This document shows, in pieces, positions 22,762-31,479 of a DNA stretch of 64,000 nucleotides. The translations under genes and the position numbers were made by a program. The stretch is from Enoplolaimus lenunculus (taxonomy: Eukaryota; Nematoda; Enoplea; Enoplida; Thoracostomopsidae), in the NCBI GenBank assembly GCA_030248215.1, contig JASANG010003123.1, positions 62,001-126,000 of the forward strand, written 5' to 3'. The notes beneath the pieces are model-generated. The model ran no database searches. It had not been told where the DNA came from and saw nothing but the letters and a program-made list of their open reading frames with translations. Every line of letters begins with the position of its first letter. The stretch's first letter is position 1.

Positions 22762-25700
22762 GTTAACACGCTTTGACCAAGAAACTGGAATTCGGGGTGG
22801 TTGAATCAAGGTGCAACCAGATCCGCATCCCGTTTAATATCCCGCAAAAACTGATATCCGTATTCGGTATCCGGTAGCAACCAACCGGATACGGGATATT
22901 TGATGTGGTGCTCCCGCATTTTAAATATTGCATTTTGGAAGTGGGCATCTTTAATATCTTGCTCTGCTTGCATTTCTGGGCAAGTCAAGAAGTTTAGGTT
23001 ATGATTTGCTGCACTAAAATAACAAATTCAAACTAACATTTGTTTTTGAATCCCTTAACCGTATATTGTATTGCGCGGCTCAAATACTTCGACCGAGTGC
23101 ACAAATTCAGATGCTATATCCGGTTGTGGTATACGGTAAGCTCATATCCGGCCTAACATGGGTGCAACCACATTGCCGGTTACTTATTGCTACAATGTAT
23201 AAAATACTTTAAACTATTATTATAAACAAATCACGATACTTCGCAGTGAATATTGTTCGAAATGACTAAGAAGTATACCTAAGAGCACAGTTGTTTTGAA
23301 TCTGAAAAAGTATTTTTATTAACGAAAAAATATTGGTTAAATATGACTTTAGTGTTTTGCTGAGTTAACTCGTTTAACTTTAGTCTATCTTAGTCATCTT
23401 TCTTGTTGCAACATTTGAGCCTCGTTTGAAGGTGTAATTGGTTGGGAAATTCGTACACCGTTTTCTTGTTTTATGTGGTTCTTAGCATTTTTAGTGTTTT
23501 AAAATGGCACTCTTAGCATCTTTTAATTTCTGAAGTTGATTGCAGGTGCTCGAATATTAGCGCGATGGCACGATAAGAACTACTATCCAGGCATCGTATT
23601 GTTCAATCACGGGTTGGGCAGGTAAGGTTTCGTTTAATACTATGTAAAATTAGCATTGTCATCATTTCAAGTTTAAATCGTATAATTGGAATGTAACTGT
23701 CTTAGACTGTATACCGCATGCTATGTTTTAAAGTAAAGTAGTGTTTTTATTACTTCAGATTCAAGATCCGATACCTTGATGGAGCGTTGCGTGATATTCC
23801 GTGCCAGGATATTTTTCACATAACTTCGTTACAACCGGACGATGTGGTAAATGTTATTTTGATTACAATGCATAAGTACACGACGTTTTAATTAATCTGT
23901 TGATTAACCGTTGAACACATTACTATTTTATTTTTGTTTCTGATTAAAGTATTCTGCGCATCATTTCCGAATGTATTCTCCCCGCAAAACCCGAACTTTT
24001 TTTACAAAGGTTTATGTTTGCAGGATATCCGCTGGTCGCACGAACGTAAAGCATCAAGTTTGGGTCGCAATGAACCTTTTGTGTCTCTTGATGTTTGTTT
24101 TAACATAGTTTTATGTTTGTTTCAGCTTATGATGAGCGTATTTTTAGAAGATGAAAATGACGAAGAACTGCAACCGATAAAAATTGTAGAGGTGATTTTT
24201 TCTAATGTTTTATTAACAGGTCATATAACAGTGTTGTTATTATTATAACTATCTTGATAACTGCTTAAAGACTTCAAAACGCTGTGAATTTTTTTCTTTA
24301 CATTATTTGCTAACTGGTTAACTTTTTTGCTGTTGCGGGCTTGGAAAAATTTTTACAACGTACACGCTCGTGCAGATAAACCAATCGGAGTTTTTATAAC
24401 TTAATACGTATCAAAATGAAGAAATTATTTCAGTGTGAATATATTCTTATTGCATGTGCATTTTTTGGTTGCAACTAGGGATGTGCCGATTAATCGGCAA
24501 CTGTAATAATCGGCACTTTTCGTGAATATCGGTATCAGCATCGGCACTGCAAAGAATTTCCGATTCTTTGCCGATACTTTTTGCACATAAGAATCAATTG
24601 GAATGCTATCAATTTCATACTGAGTTCTCTCTTGTGTTTGTGTTTGAAAAAATTAATTGAAATGAACCGTTCTTATAAAATTTTAATCGTTAATGATGGT
24701 TAAAGCTCAAGTCTTCGATTAAGCATGGAGTACTGAAGTTTGAATCGGCATCGGCTTCGGTTCGACATCGGCAAAATTTCAAAATAAGAATTGGCATCGG
24801 CAAAAATTTTGGTATCGGCACATCCCTAGCTGCAACATTCTATTTCAGTGTCCAAGCAATACAGATTCCGCAGAATGGAACGAAGGAATGTTTCACGTGT
24901 ATAATCAAGTGTCGCGCAAGAATGAAAAGTATGTATGATGCAGTTAGTCTTTGCTTCTTTCTTGTAAAAAATTTGTTAGATCGATAAACTGTTGATTCGC
25001 TAGGTTTCAACTAAAAGGTATTACACCAGCAACCCAGTGAACGCAATAGCGATCATCGCTCATCTAAGGTTTGTTCATTTCAGTCGTGATCGGGATCTGC
25101 GATTTTTGTTATGGGGGTAACGCGGGACAACCAATGTGTTATTAATAATTGTGAATTCCAGTGTGAGTTGGGAGAAAATGATTATCGATAATGAGCAACG
25201 AGAAGTATTTCAAGACCGCATGGTGAAAGTGGACGCGCTGGACATAGACAAGGGTAAGGGTTTCAAACTGATACCACGAAATGTTTTTGATGTTTCTTGA
25301 GAAACGTTTAAAGAATATAGCAGTAATTCGGCGCTTTTCTCTGAAATTTTGCTACCTTTTCAGACAACATTTCCACATCGCGAGCTCGACGCTCTCGCGC
25401 GTCATTTGTACCGCCAGTTGCGGGTGAAATTGTCGAAGTTGTACGCACAGAGGGCAAGAACGCAACTGGAACGCCTAGACCGAGTTCGGCAGCAACGTCG
25501 TCAAAGCGTGGCAAGAGGACCACCGCTGGAGGGCGTTCTGGCGGCAGAGCTGCGTTAAAAGATGAACCAGTTAATGATGTTGACAGTGGTGAAGACATGG
25601 ATTATCAAATTGATGCAACTACTGCAAAGTATTCGAAGAAACGTGAGTTTAGATTGGCTAGTTGGTGATTATTAATAGTCATGGGTGTATCCAGGATTTT

Positions 25701-28700
25701 GTAACTACCATAACCTCCTATAAAAATTTCGAATGGGAGTTTCTTGTGTTAGCAATTGAAATGCCTACAATTCCTAGACAAAAGTCCCATCCCATAGAAT
25801 GTTTTAACAACGGAATCCCTCTGATACACCCTTCTAATGGTGTGTTGTTTGGATTGAAAACGGTCTTTTTGCTACACATTGTGGCGGCGACATTTGCTGA
25901 TAGTATTTCAAATTAAATCTTCTGTTGGCTGCATTGGTTTGTAATAAACGACTGAACATGTGCTTCAGCGAAAATAATAAACAAATTATCAGAATTTCAC
26001 GGCCATAAAAAATTTTCGCGAAAAACTTGTACGAAACATGGTACTCTATGCTGATGTGGAAAATATTTCGATCCTGTAAAGAAAAGCATATACACGTGAT
26101 GTAAAACTTATAGGAAAGACTACTACTGTTGCCGAGAAATCGCAAGCTAAGAAGTCTCGAAAAACGAAAGCAGCAAAATCTCGTTCCAAGGGTGCGACGA
26201 AGTATGGGACAGGCGATCAGTACGCAGATATACCAGGGCAGTCGCAATTCCTGACAGATGAAGACTATGATGATGAAGATGGTGAAGGTGTGCAATGCTA
26301 TACAGAGCAGGTGGCGGCCAGATACCCTGCTACTGCTCCTGCATTTTTTATCAGGTCGGATCCTGATATGTAGTAGCGGCCGTGTTTAGAATAATGCATA
26401 AATTAATAGTTACTAGGTAGTTGGGTTTTTACTGCAAAGTCGGCTGAATTTAACCCTCGTTAGCTAATTGTACTATTCATTATAACGTTGGAATTTCTGT
26501 TTTTCTTTGCTTCTGTTTGTTTTATTACTCAACGTTTCGGTGACAGTTTTTCTTTTAGCCATTCGGTATCGATAAATTTTTGCATTAATTACTATGCAAA
26601 AATGTGATTTTATTAATTATTATGGAAATGTGATGGTCTACAATCGTTGTAACTGAGTGTCAAAATGATATATCCGTTTGTACTGGTTGAATTTACCTGT
26701 ATCTTAATTCTAATTGTAGTCTTTGTATGTAGGAAGCATAAGTGTCAGCTTAGTATTAGAAATAAAACCATTAGCTTGTCGTGTTGGAGTAGTTGGTATC
26801 GCGAATGCACAATCACTTCATTCCATTTTCTTATTAAAGGTGCTGAAGGATGTCCCCCGCAGATTTTTGCGGGTATGTCTTTTGTGTTGACATCAGCTAA
26901 TCGTAGACCGCTTCAAGGTGTAGATGAGAAAGGAGAAGGTAACGGGTATATTACATTATGTTTGCTTAACATGTGACAGATCTGTCAGATATTAATTTTA
27001 AATGTATTGTGTGGTTGATGATCAATTTTAATATACTCGTTATTTTTAATTTTTTGTCTTGATTGAAGTATCCATTTTCTTTTATGGATGCTTTTGTCAT
27101 GATTTATACAATATGGTCTTCAGTTATTTTTTTCGAACGCTTTTGGTTTTTCCTTATGAGAACAAACAAATTTCTGGTCAGCGTATTTGGCAATTCCCAT
27201 TATATAACTAATTAAATTTGTAAGTGTCTTGACGTGGATTGAAATTGTCTATAGTAAAATACTACCATAGTGACACATATGTTTGGTGTAAATGATCATG
27301 GTTTGTGGTACTAATGTGTTATTGAACTTTCAGACAGCCAAGGCAGGACTGTCATTCCGTTTAATAAGAAAGTAGTGCGTCAGCTTATCGATGACCGTGG
27401 TGGGCGCGTTGTTGACAGCTTTTCGGTACGTAGTTTTCCTAATTAACATTAACATTTGAAACTTAGAAAAATATTAATTGAAGCGCTAAACAGATATTTT
27501 TACAATTTTTTTGAAAGTCGTTCGCTTAGATGACATCGCGCTTCTACTGAGTGGTTCCAAAAATAAAGTTCACCTTTAATTTTTAACTTTAAAAAAATTG
27601 TTACTACCGAGGCTATCAAGAAGTCTGGGTTATATACTGGAATCCGGCTGTGAAAAAGCATCGTTTCAGGAACCGGAATTTAAGTTGCATTCTGATTATG
27701 TTTTAATTTTAGCTAGCCAACGATCGTTTCAAATTTGTATTGGTTGCTGATACCCACTATCGTACTCACAAATATTTGTCGGCGCTAGCGCGTGCGATAC
27801 CGTGCGTTTCCCATATGTGGGTGCATGAATGCTGCAATCAGGTACTACTTTAGCTTATCGCTGTTGAGGGTTTTGTTTGTCTTAACAAACAGTGAATATA
27901 GACTGAATACTGGCGTTCGATATTTTTTAGCATCTGTCACTAGATATTGATGAGTAATGCGCCTGTGAGTCACTGAATGCACCGATTTAAAATTTAGAAG
28001 AACAAATAAAGTAAAAAGCTACTACCAAGATAAAATTGAAAACAATAATTACTGCACTCTGTTTAAGGGAAAAATGCTTGAATATACGCAGTATATGCTG
28101 GATGCTGGCCAAAGCTTGGAGACAAATGGTATCGTTCCATGGTAAGGAGTTGTGTCTTTTGTAACGCCGTATAACAGGTATTATGTTTATATTACACATA
28201 TTTAGTTAACTAATATTACTAGAATATGACATAATTGGCTTGATCGTAAAAATATTTGAATTCATTCTATTTTAGGCATGAAGAATGTCCAGCGTTGTTG
28301 AGCGGCAAAAATGTTCTTGTGTTCACCAGTCACGTTCCAAATCATCCGCAAGCGATGGATTTTGTTCAAATTTGGGCACCGTTAGTAGAAAGTCTCGGTG
28401 CAAATGTTTTGGAGCGAATGCCTGGTAAGTGTACAGTTCGAAATTTAGCGTAAGTTCAAAATTTTGATTAAAATAAAATTGCGTTGCTATGCCAATGCGT
28501 ATTGAAATAATAGGAATCACAACAAAAAATTTGTCATTTTATACTGAGTATTCACTGGTTCATGATTAAGTATTATTGTTGTGCTTCATCTGTGAGCTTC
28601 CTGGTCGGCAACGGGTGGAATCTTGAGCGGGGAGATAATTTTTACTGACAACATTGCAGAAAGCTTAACGTGTCTATTAACGCACAATGCTGTGTGATTC

Positions 28701-29889
28701 CGAGATTATTATTCATTTAGAAAACGAAGACAAAATTCATCTCGACGTATTGCTTACTGATCTAAGCTGCCCTGTCGAAGTGCTCGATCGCGCAACAAAC
28801 AGCGGCGCATGGATTGTTTCGTCAGAATGGTTAATTCAAGCGATTATAACCGGTAAATGTCCATCTCCAACCAGCCACATTAAGTACCGGTATGATTATT
28901 CAGAGCAAGCGGTGGCACTTGCTGCGGCGGCTGCGGCCGCAGCTGCAGCTGCTCAGGATGACAGTAAAAGCCAAGAGGAACAGGAAACTGCTAGCAATGC
29001 GACAGAAATGAAACCTGGTAATTACGAGGGGGCTGACACCGTTGGTTCTGGTGAACCCTTGGCTGAACGGAAACAAGGATATGTAAAAACGTCCGATTCC
29101 GACTCTGTTGTAGTAGCAGAGGCGCCAGCTACTATCACAGATAACGAAGCACAGGCGTTGGTGGTGGCAGCCGATAATGTCGCGACAGCAGAAGCGACTC
29201 CAGTTGACTTCACCGCCGCGTTGGCTGCTCCTGTGAGTGAAACAGTCAACGGTTCGGATAAAGAACAAAACATAACGACAGTGGTACCCGCAGCAGAGCG
29301 GCATAGTGGTGATTTAAACGCAGGTGGAAAAGGCTCGACAGGTAGCCGCGAGCACGAACAGCATGAAGACAGTAAGGCAGGTGACAGACGTGATGTAGAA
29401 GTACCAGTTTCTACCATGCCCAGTCATCACCAAAGACCAACAGAACAACACAGCGCAGACTCGACCACAAATCATTATGGGACTGGCGGGAGTAAAGTGA
29501 TGTTGACAACTTTTGGAGCTGGAAACGTCGAAGCTGGTGGCTTGCCGGCTACATCGGTCGGTGGCGTAATTGTTTCCGTTGGAAATACCAGCGATACATC
29601 ACAGTTGGTGCCGCCTGCTGAAACGGTTAGCGTAGAAAGCGATCGTGTCGGAACTACCACGACTGTAGGATTTGGGATTGATAGACTTCAAGGGCAACAA
29701 CAACAATATCAGTCTGTCGACGGCGCCAAAACGCCAACTGCATCTGACTCTGAAATTCACGGTCAGCAAGCGAAACAACAACCATATGTCAGTGATTCGG
29801 ATATAAGTAGACAACAACCAGCTGGAGGTCGTGTGGCTGAGTTAGAAGAAACAATGGGGACACGCAGTGAAGACGGTGGACAAATTTGA
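9044..29889 (+). CDS. TP53BP1: TP53BP1 (53BP1) homologue, tandem Tudor plus tandem BRCT, 28-exon model
   Basis: Chromatin-bound DNA double-strand-break mediator of the 53BP1 family (known role: reads H4K20me2 and favours end joining). Exons: 9044-9100, 9282-9425, 9846-10262, 10629-10774, 11393-11546, 13117-13346, 15966-16268, 16795-16834, 17084-17214, 18018-18043, 19007-19129, 19415-19577, 22649-22761, 23546-23621, 23759-23846, 24024-24092, 24126-24191, 24849-24928, 25162-25253, 25364-25642, 26114-26287, 26840-26938, 27334-27425, 27713-27841, 27931-27953, 27998-28141, 28276-28424, 28721-29889. All junctions are GT-AG and every phase agrees, giving 1591 codons. Order: disordered charged region (1-682), Tudor 1 (about 683-737), Tudor 2 (about 783-835), linker, BRCT1 (about 991-1152), BRCT2 (about 1153-1265), tail. 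IPCVSHMWVH and LTDLSCPVEV are close to the vertebrate BRCT motifs. Human 53BP1 is 1972 residues. The 5' end is unsure: the first acceptor (9043) is weak, and earlier exons may exist. Confidence 0.88.
11810..12515. repeat. Copy of the ~170-bp-unit tandem element, interrupted
   Basis: Contains recurring ACCTTCAGGGCCGATAATTA, AGTTAGCTAATAGCTAATTT and TTTGGGTGCGAG blocks, and ends in TTCGAGCTTCGCTCAATACA then TACGACTGGTT, the same terminus as 35502-35549. It lies in a TP53BP1 intron. An hAT-like element has inserted into it at 12062. Confidence 0.65.
12062..12305. mobile_element. hAT-like MITE with exact 8-bp target-site duplication
   Basis: Starts CAGGGTTCCAAACGGAAC and ends TTCCGATGGAACCCTG, inverted to each other. 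It is flanked on both sides by GCTAATAG (12054-12061 and 12306-12313), the 8-bp duplication expected of hAT transposition. It is 244 bp with no coding capacity, and is nested in the tandem-unit element. Confidence 0.85.
13369..13673 (+). repeat. Two ~142-bp direct copies ending in a tRNA box A-like motif
   Basis: Copy 1 (13369-13510) and copy 2 (13532-13673) share TTCAGCGGACCA, TTCTTGTAT, CATATTACTTGTAG and the end GGTTGCGTAGCTCAGTGGTT. The end resembles a tRNA box A (TAGCTCAGTGG). No box B follows, so it is not a tRNA gene. It may be a SINE relic. It sits between a TP53BP1 donor site and the LINE 3' tail. Confidence 0.6.
13674..15455 (-). mobile_element. 5'-truncated non-LTR retrotransposon (LINE), jockey/CR1/I-like reverse transcriptase
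   Basis: An open frame of 537 codons (15326-13713, open to about 15430) codes reverse transcriptase and C-terminal region: PLPKPGKD, NWRPISLLC, QHGFRKNHST, LTAAFDTVDH (about 85-98) and the catalytic SYADD (about 173-177). A terminal Cys/His cluster CPDCNVGPHNTAHIFNC (about 490-507) is typical of this LINE group. The usual GVPQG segment reads GVVQC, so activity is doubtful. No endonuclease domain remains. The 3' end is an (ATC)n tail (13674-13691 on the opposite strand), normal for target-primed insertion. It lies antisense in an intron of the TP53BP1 homologue. Confidence 0.85.
15456..15950. mobile_element. MITE with AAGTCCCATTCACAC-type inverted ends
   Basis: The left end TTAAGTCCCATTCACACTTT then CAAGTTTTTG, and the right end GCAAAAACTTTTGATTGAAT then GGGCTTTTAA, are imperfect inverted repeats. 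A relative lies at 48226-48505. A CCGGATA-type repeat is embedded (about 15750-15820). The right end stops about 15 bases before the TP53BP1 exon at 15966, so it supplies the region just upstream of that acceptor. Confidence 0.6.
17235..17575 (+). repeat. Minisatellite of about 20-bp units (TGTAATTGAGAAAACCGAAGA)
   Basis: About 16 diverged tandem copies of a unit close to GTAATTGAGAAAACCGAAGA lie in an intron of the TP53BP1 homologue. Opposite-strand open frames here (Phe/Ile-rich) are artefacts of the repeat. Confidence 0.75.
18096..18269 (+). repeat. Tandem duplication of an ~86-bp hAT-like terminal segment
   Basis: AGGGTTCAACTGGAATTCCT through AATCAAAGTTGCAGGAACTG occurs twice in direct order (18097 and 18186) with almost no differences. 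The start resembles the CAGGGTTC ends of the hAT-like family. Confidence 0.75.
19855..20657. repeat. GGATCCGG-rich element with inverted ends
   Basis: The left part ACCGGATCCGGATCTTAAAA and TCAGATCCGGCCCGGATCCG, and the right part TTCGGATCCGGATCTTAAAA and GAGATCCGGCCCGGATCCGG, are the same block. Outer ends read AACGACCGGATCC and CCGGATCCGGTCGATCCC. No coding potential; intronic. Confidence 0.6.
20680..20695. repeat. 16-bp perfect palindrome, copy 1
   Basis: GTCAGTTTAAACTGAC is identical to its own reverse complement. It recurs exactly at 22145 and 22432. Here it borders the right end of the GGATCCGG element. Confidence 0.7.
21080..21795. mobile_element. G-tract MITE, complete copy with 5-bp target-site duplication
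   Basis: Ends are CTGGCTTCTCCACAGC and its inverse GCTGTGGAGAAGCCAG, flanked on both sides by ATGTC. The interior has a left G-rich block (GCCGGGGGGCG), an AT-rich palindromic centre (GTGATTAACATATATTTTAT and inverse) and a right block with 5-9 G tracts around GGCGGCAAAATTTTCGCC. Open frames in it are spurious. The other copies are at 30064-30735, within 6804-7690, and at 63665. Confidence 0.85.
22122..22462. mobile_element. MITE whose inverted ends contain a 16-bp palindrome
   Basis: The left end CATCTTGCTGATGATGTCAG then TTTAAACTGACG and the right end CCGTCAGTTTAAACTGACAT then CAGCAAGAT are inverted repeats. Each holds GTCAGTTTAAACTGAC. About 340 bp, non-coding, in the intron before the Tudor exons. 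Confidence 0.65.
22800..23170. repeat. CCGGATA-type element with GGTGCAACCA ends
   Basis: AAGGTGCAACCAGATCCGCA at the left and CATGGGTGCAACCACATTGC on the right flank blocks such as TATCCGTATTCGGTATCCGG. A decayed member of the GGTGCAACC-ended group; the right boundary is uncertain. Confidence 0.4.
23546..25253 (+). CDS. TP53BP1: Exons coding the tandem Tudor module
   Basis: Exons 23546-23621 and 23759-23846 give Tudor 1: GARILARWHDKNYYPGIVLF then FKIRYLDGALRDIPCQDIF. These align with the 53BP1 methyl-lysine cage strands (Trp1495, Tyr1502, Phe1519, Asp1521, Tyr1523 in human numbering). Trp, Tyr, an aromatic (Tyr for Phe) and Asp are present; the Tyr1523 position is Ala. Exons 24849-24928 and 25162-25253 give the second Tudor fold (WNEGMFHVYNQVSRKNE, VSWEKMIIDNEQREVFQ), close in layout to the human YYSIEKEGQ...YKRMAVILS stretch. 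The intervening 24024-24191 sequence is a longer linker than in vertebrates. Confidence 0.82.
24093..24125 (+). other. 33-nt in-frame GT...AG segment: tiny intron or coding
   Basis: GTTTGTTTTAACATAG...TGTTTGTTTCAG lies between exons 24024-24092 and 24126-24191. It has no stop and is a multiple of three, so it could be an extra 11 codons (hydrophobic, VCFNIVLCLFQ) or a very short intron. I modelled it as an intron because of the pyrimidine-rich acceptor. Confidence 0.45.
24476..24828. mobile_element. MITE with TAGGGATGTGCCGAT ends
   Basis: The ends TAGGGATGTGCCGATTAATC and GGTATCGGCACATCCCTA are inverted repeats. Flanks GTTGCAAC and GCTGCAAC form an 8-bp duplication with one mismatch, suggesting hAT. 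Interior GCATCGGC blocks recur as relics near 11275-11320 and 43560-43650. Intronic, between the two Tudor exon groups. Confidence 0.75.
25364..26287 (+). CDS. TP53BP1: Exons coding the basic/acidic linker between Tudor and BRCT
   Basis: Two exons (279 and 174 nt) code a disordered segment: an Arg-rich start (STSRARRSRASF), a Gly/Arg patch (KRGKRTTAGGRSGGR), a Lys-rich cluster (KSRKTKAAKSRSKGATK) and an acidic end (DEDYDDEDGE). It occupies the place of the human ubiquitin-interaction (UDR) and nuclear-localisation segment. The basic cluster is a plausible NLS; I do not see the UDR sequence itself. Confidence 0.65.
26840..28908 (+). CDS. TP53BP1: Exons coding the tandem BRCT repeats
   Basis: BRCT1: FAGMSFVLTSANR, VIPFNKKVVRQLIDDRGGRV, FVLVADTHYRTHKYLSALAR and IPCVSHMWVHECC. 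BRCT2: GKNVLVFTSHVP...IWAPLVESLGANV, then HLDVLLTDLSCPVEVLDRAT and IVSSEWLIQAII with the invariant Trp. The inter-repeat stretch YMLDAGQSLETNGIVPW matches the human YLLPAGYSLEEQRILDW. These repeats make up the tandem BRCT module of the family. The inter-repeat loop is longer than in human and includes a 23-nt micro-exon (27931-27953) needed to hold the phase. Confidence 0.85.
28909..29889 (+). CDS. TP53BP1: C-terminal tail of about 326 residues after BRCT2
   Basis: The final exon does not stop after BRCT2 as human 53BP1 does. It continues through a run of 12 Ala with one Leu break (codons mixed GCG/GCT/GCA/GCC) into a Ser/Thr/Gln/Gly/Val-rich tail ending GTRSEDGGQI and a TGA. The tail is disordered with several SQ or QQQ stretches. 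No domain is recognised. Mixed codons and one open frame of 980 nt argue for real coding sequence. Confidence 0.8.
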   Translation, partial: AVALAAAAAAAAAAAQDDSKSQEEQETASNATEMKPGNYEGADTVGSGEPLAERKQGYVKTSDSDSVVVAEAPATITDNEAQALVVAADNVATAEATPVDFTAALAAPVSETVNGSDKEQNITTVVPAAERHSGDLNAGGKGSTGSREHEQHEDSKAGDRRDVEVPVSTMPSHHQRPTEQHSADSTTNHYGTGGSKVMLTTFGAGNVEAGGLPATSVGGVIVSVGNTSDTSQLVPPAETVSVESDRVGTTTTVGFGIDRLQGQQQQYQSVDGAKTPTASDSEIHGQQAKQQPYVSDSDISRQQPAGGRVAELEETMGTRSEDGGQI

Positions 29890-29920
29890 TAAAAATATTA
29901 ATTTGTTAAAATAACTGAGT

Positions 29921-29926
29921 AATAAA
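29921..29926 (+). promoter_or_regulatory. Poly(A) signal of the TP53BP1 homologue
   Basis: AATAAA starts 32 bases after the stop codon, the only canonical hexamer close to the stop. It supports 29889 as the true gene end. Confidence 0.6.
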
Positions 29927-30063
29927 AAATTGTGGCTGGATTGAAAATTCACGACATGCAGTATGAACGGAAAAGGCGCCAAAGGATAGTATGATATGAT
30001 GCTTAGTACTGTGTTTCGACGAACGGTTAAACCGTAGAAAAGTTCTAGTAAATATATTGACTT

Positions 30064-30735
30064 CTGGCTTCTCCACAGCTTGAAAATTTCCGCCGGGGGG
30101 CGTTTCCTGAGGGGCCCAGGAGATTTCTGGGGGGCAGCTGATTTTCCTGGGGGGGCCCTAGATGATCTGGGGGGCAGGCTTAAAATTTTGCAAACCGACT
30201 TTTTGGACCATTTTTTTCATTCCAGACCGCGTTTCCAACTCAACTGAAGATTATTCATCGCTCAACATGACAAAAATTCCCCGCAAACGCTAATAATAAT
30301 TTTAACTAATATTTTACTGACAACTTAACTAGAAGTTGAAAGAAGCACAATTATATAAAATATAGATAATCTATAATTGAAACTGTGATTAATATATATT
30401 TTATATATTAGTCACAGCTTTAATTGTGCTTTTTTCAGTTCATTCATTCTTGAATTGTATTAGTTACTACGGGTATTTGTAACGCTATTAAAAATTATGA
30501 TTACTCAGCGTAATATAAAATCATATTTTGCCGAATGTCCGCTTCAAAAGAAGTCCAGGTTTTTACGTATTGAAAATTTTAGCCTAGAAAAGTCCTGGGG
30601 GCCCCAGCAAAAAAAATTTGCTGGGGCGGCCAAAAATTCGCCGGGGGGGGGCTTTCCGGGGGGCGGCAAAATTTTCGCCGGGGGAAAATGAAAATTTCGA
30701 AAAGTGCTGGGGGCCTTCCGCTGTGGAGAAGCCGA
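30064..30735. mobile_element. G-tract MITE, second complete copy
   Basis: CTGGCTTCTCCACAGC opens the element and GCTGTGGAGAAGCCGA closes it, with GACTT on both sides as the 5-bp duplication. It holds several runs of six to eight G on one strand (GGGGGGGGCTTTCCGGGG). It begins 175 bases past the TP53BP1 stop codon. Confidence 0.82.
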
Positions 30736-31107
30736 GACTTCACCTAGACACATTTTAAGTTAATGCTAATGTTAGATTACGCTGTAACAAAATGACACGT
30801 ACTACTGTGGCTTGATTCATCTGTAATTTTTTGATATTATGATGCGTTACAACTGCATGATTCAGTTTAATTATAGCATATCGTTGAGTTATTGCATGAC
30901 GTAATTCATACAAGTTTTTCTTAAGATTCGTAAATCCATCAAATGTTTACATGATGCACCGGAACCATGTTTTAACCGGATATAGTATCCTATTTTAGGT
31001 TTGCTTCTGAGTGCGAAAACAAACTTGCTGGCTAAAAAATGTAATCGCAGCTAAATGTTTATTTAGTATATGCAGTTGTTGGAAGAAGCTACTATACTGA
31101 CACGAAT

Positions 31108-31475
31108 AAGAAGGGGTCCCCATTATGAGCCCGAATCAATAGGAATCCGTATCCCTAAGAGTCCGTAAGCGGATATAGTCCTGAAACCCTAATTAGAGTC
31201 TATAAATGACAATCTATTATTTGTGAAATAACCTTAGTCGAACATAGGTATTTATTTTGTTTGTTGCATTTTAGATTTTCGTCGTCGACTGAAGTGAAAT
31301 CCGCCATCAATGGCTTATATTCGGAGTACAAGTGGCTTTCAAAAGATTCTTAAAAATTAGCAAAGTTAAGAAAACGGCCAAATTATAACACCGGAATTTT
31401 TAAATCCGGTAAACATTTACCGGAACCGGAAGGTGAAAAAATGCCGGGACCGGAATTCCGGTTGCACCCTGATAT
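31108..31475. repeat. Two repeat fragments: reversed ACTGTAGTGACCCG family, then CCGGAA-type hAT relic
   Basis: 31108-31205 is the reverse of 1-118 (GGGGTCCCCATT, GGAATCCGTATCCCTAAGAG, GTCCGTAAGCGGATA, AACCCTAATT). From 31270, TTTTCGTCGTCGACTGAAGT and TCCGGTAAACATTTACCGG through ATTCCGGTTGCACCCTG match the 3' half of the intact hAT-like element at 47192-47599. Confidence 0.65.
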
Positions 31476-31479
31476 ATCA

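Noticed and set aside
28900-29817. Open frames of 61-134 codons on the - strand
   Set aside because: Shadows of the TP53BP1 last exon, whose + strand frame is much longer and contains the BRCT end.
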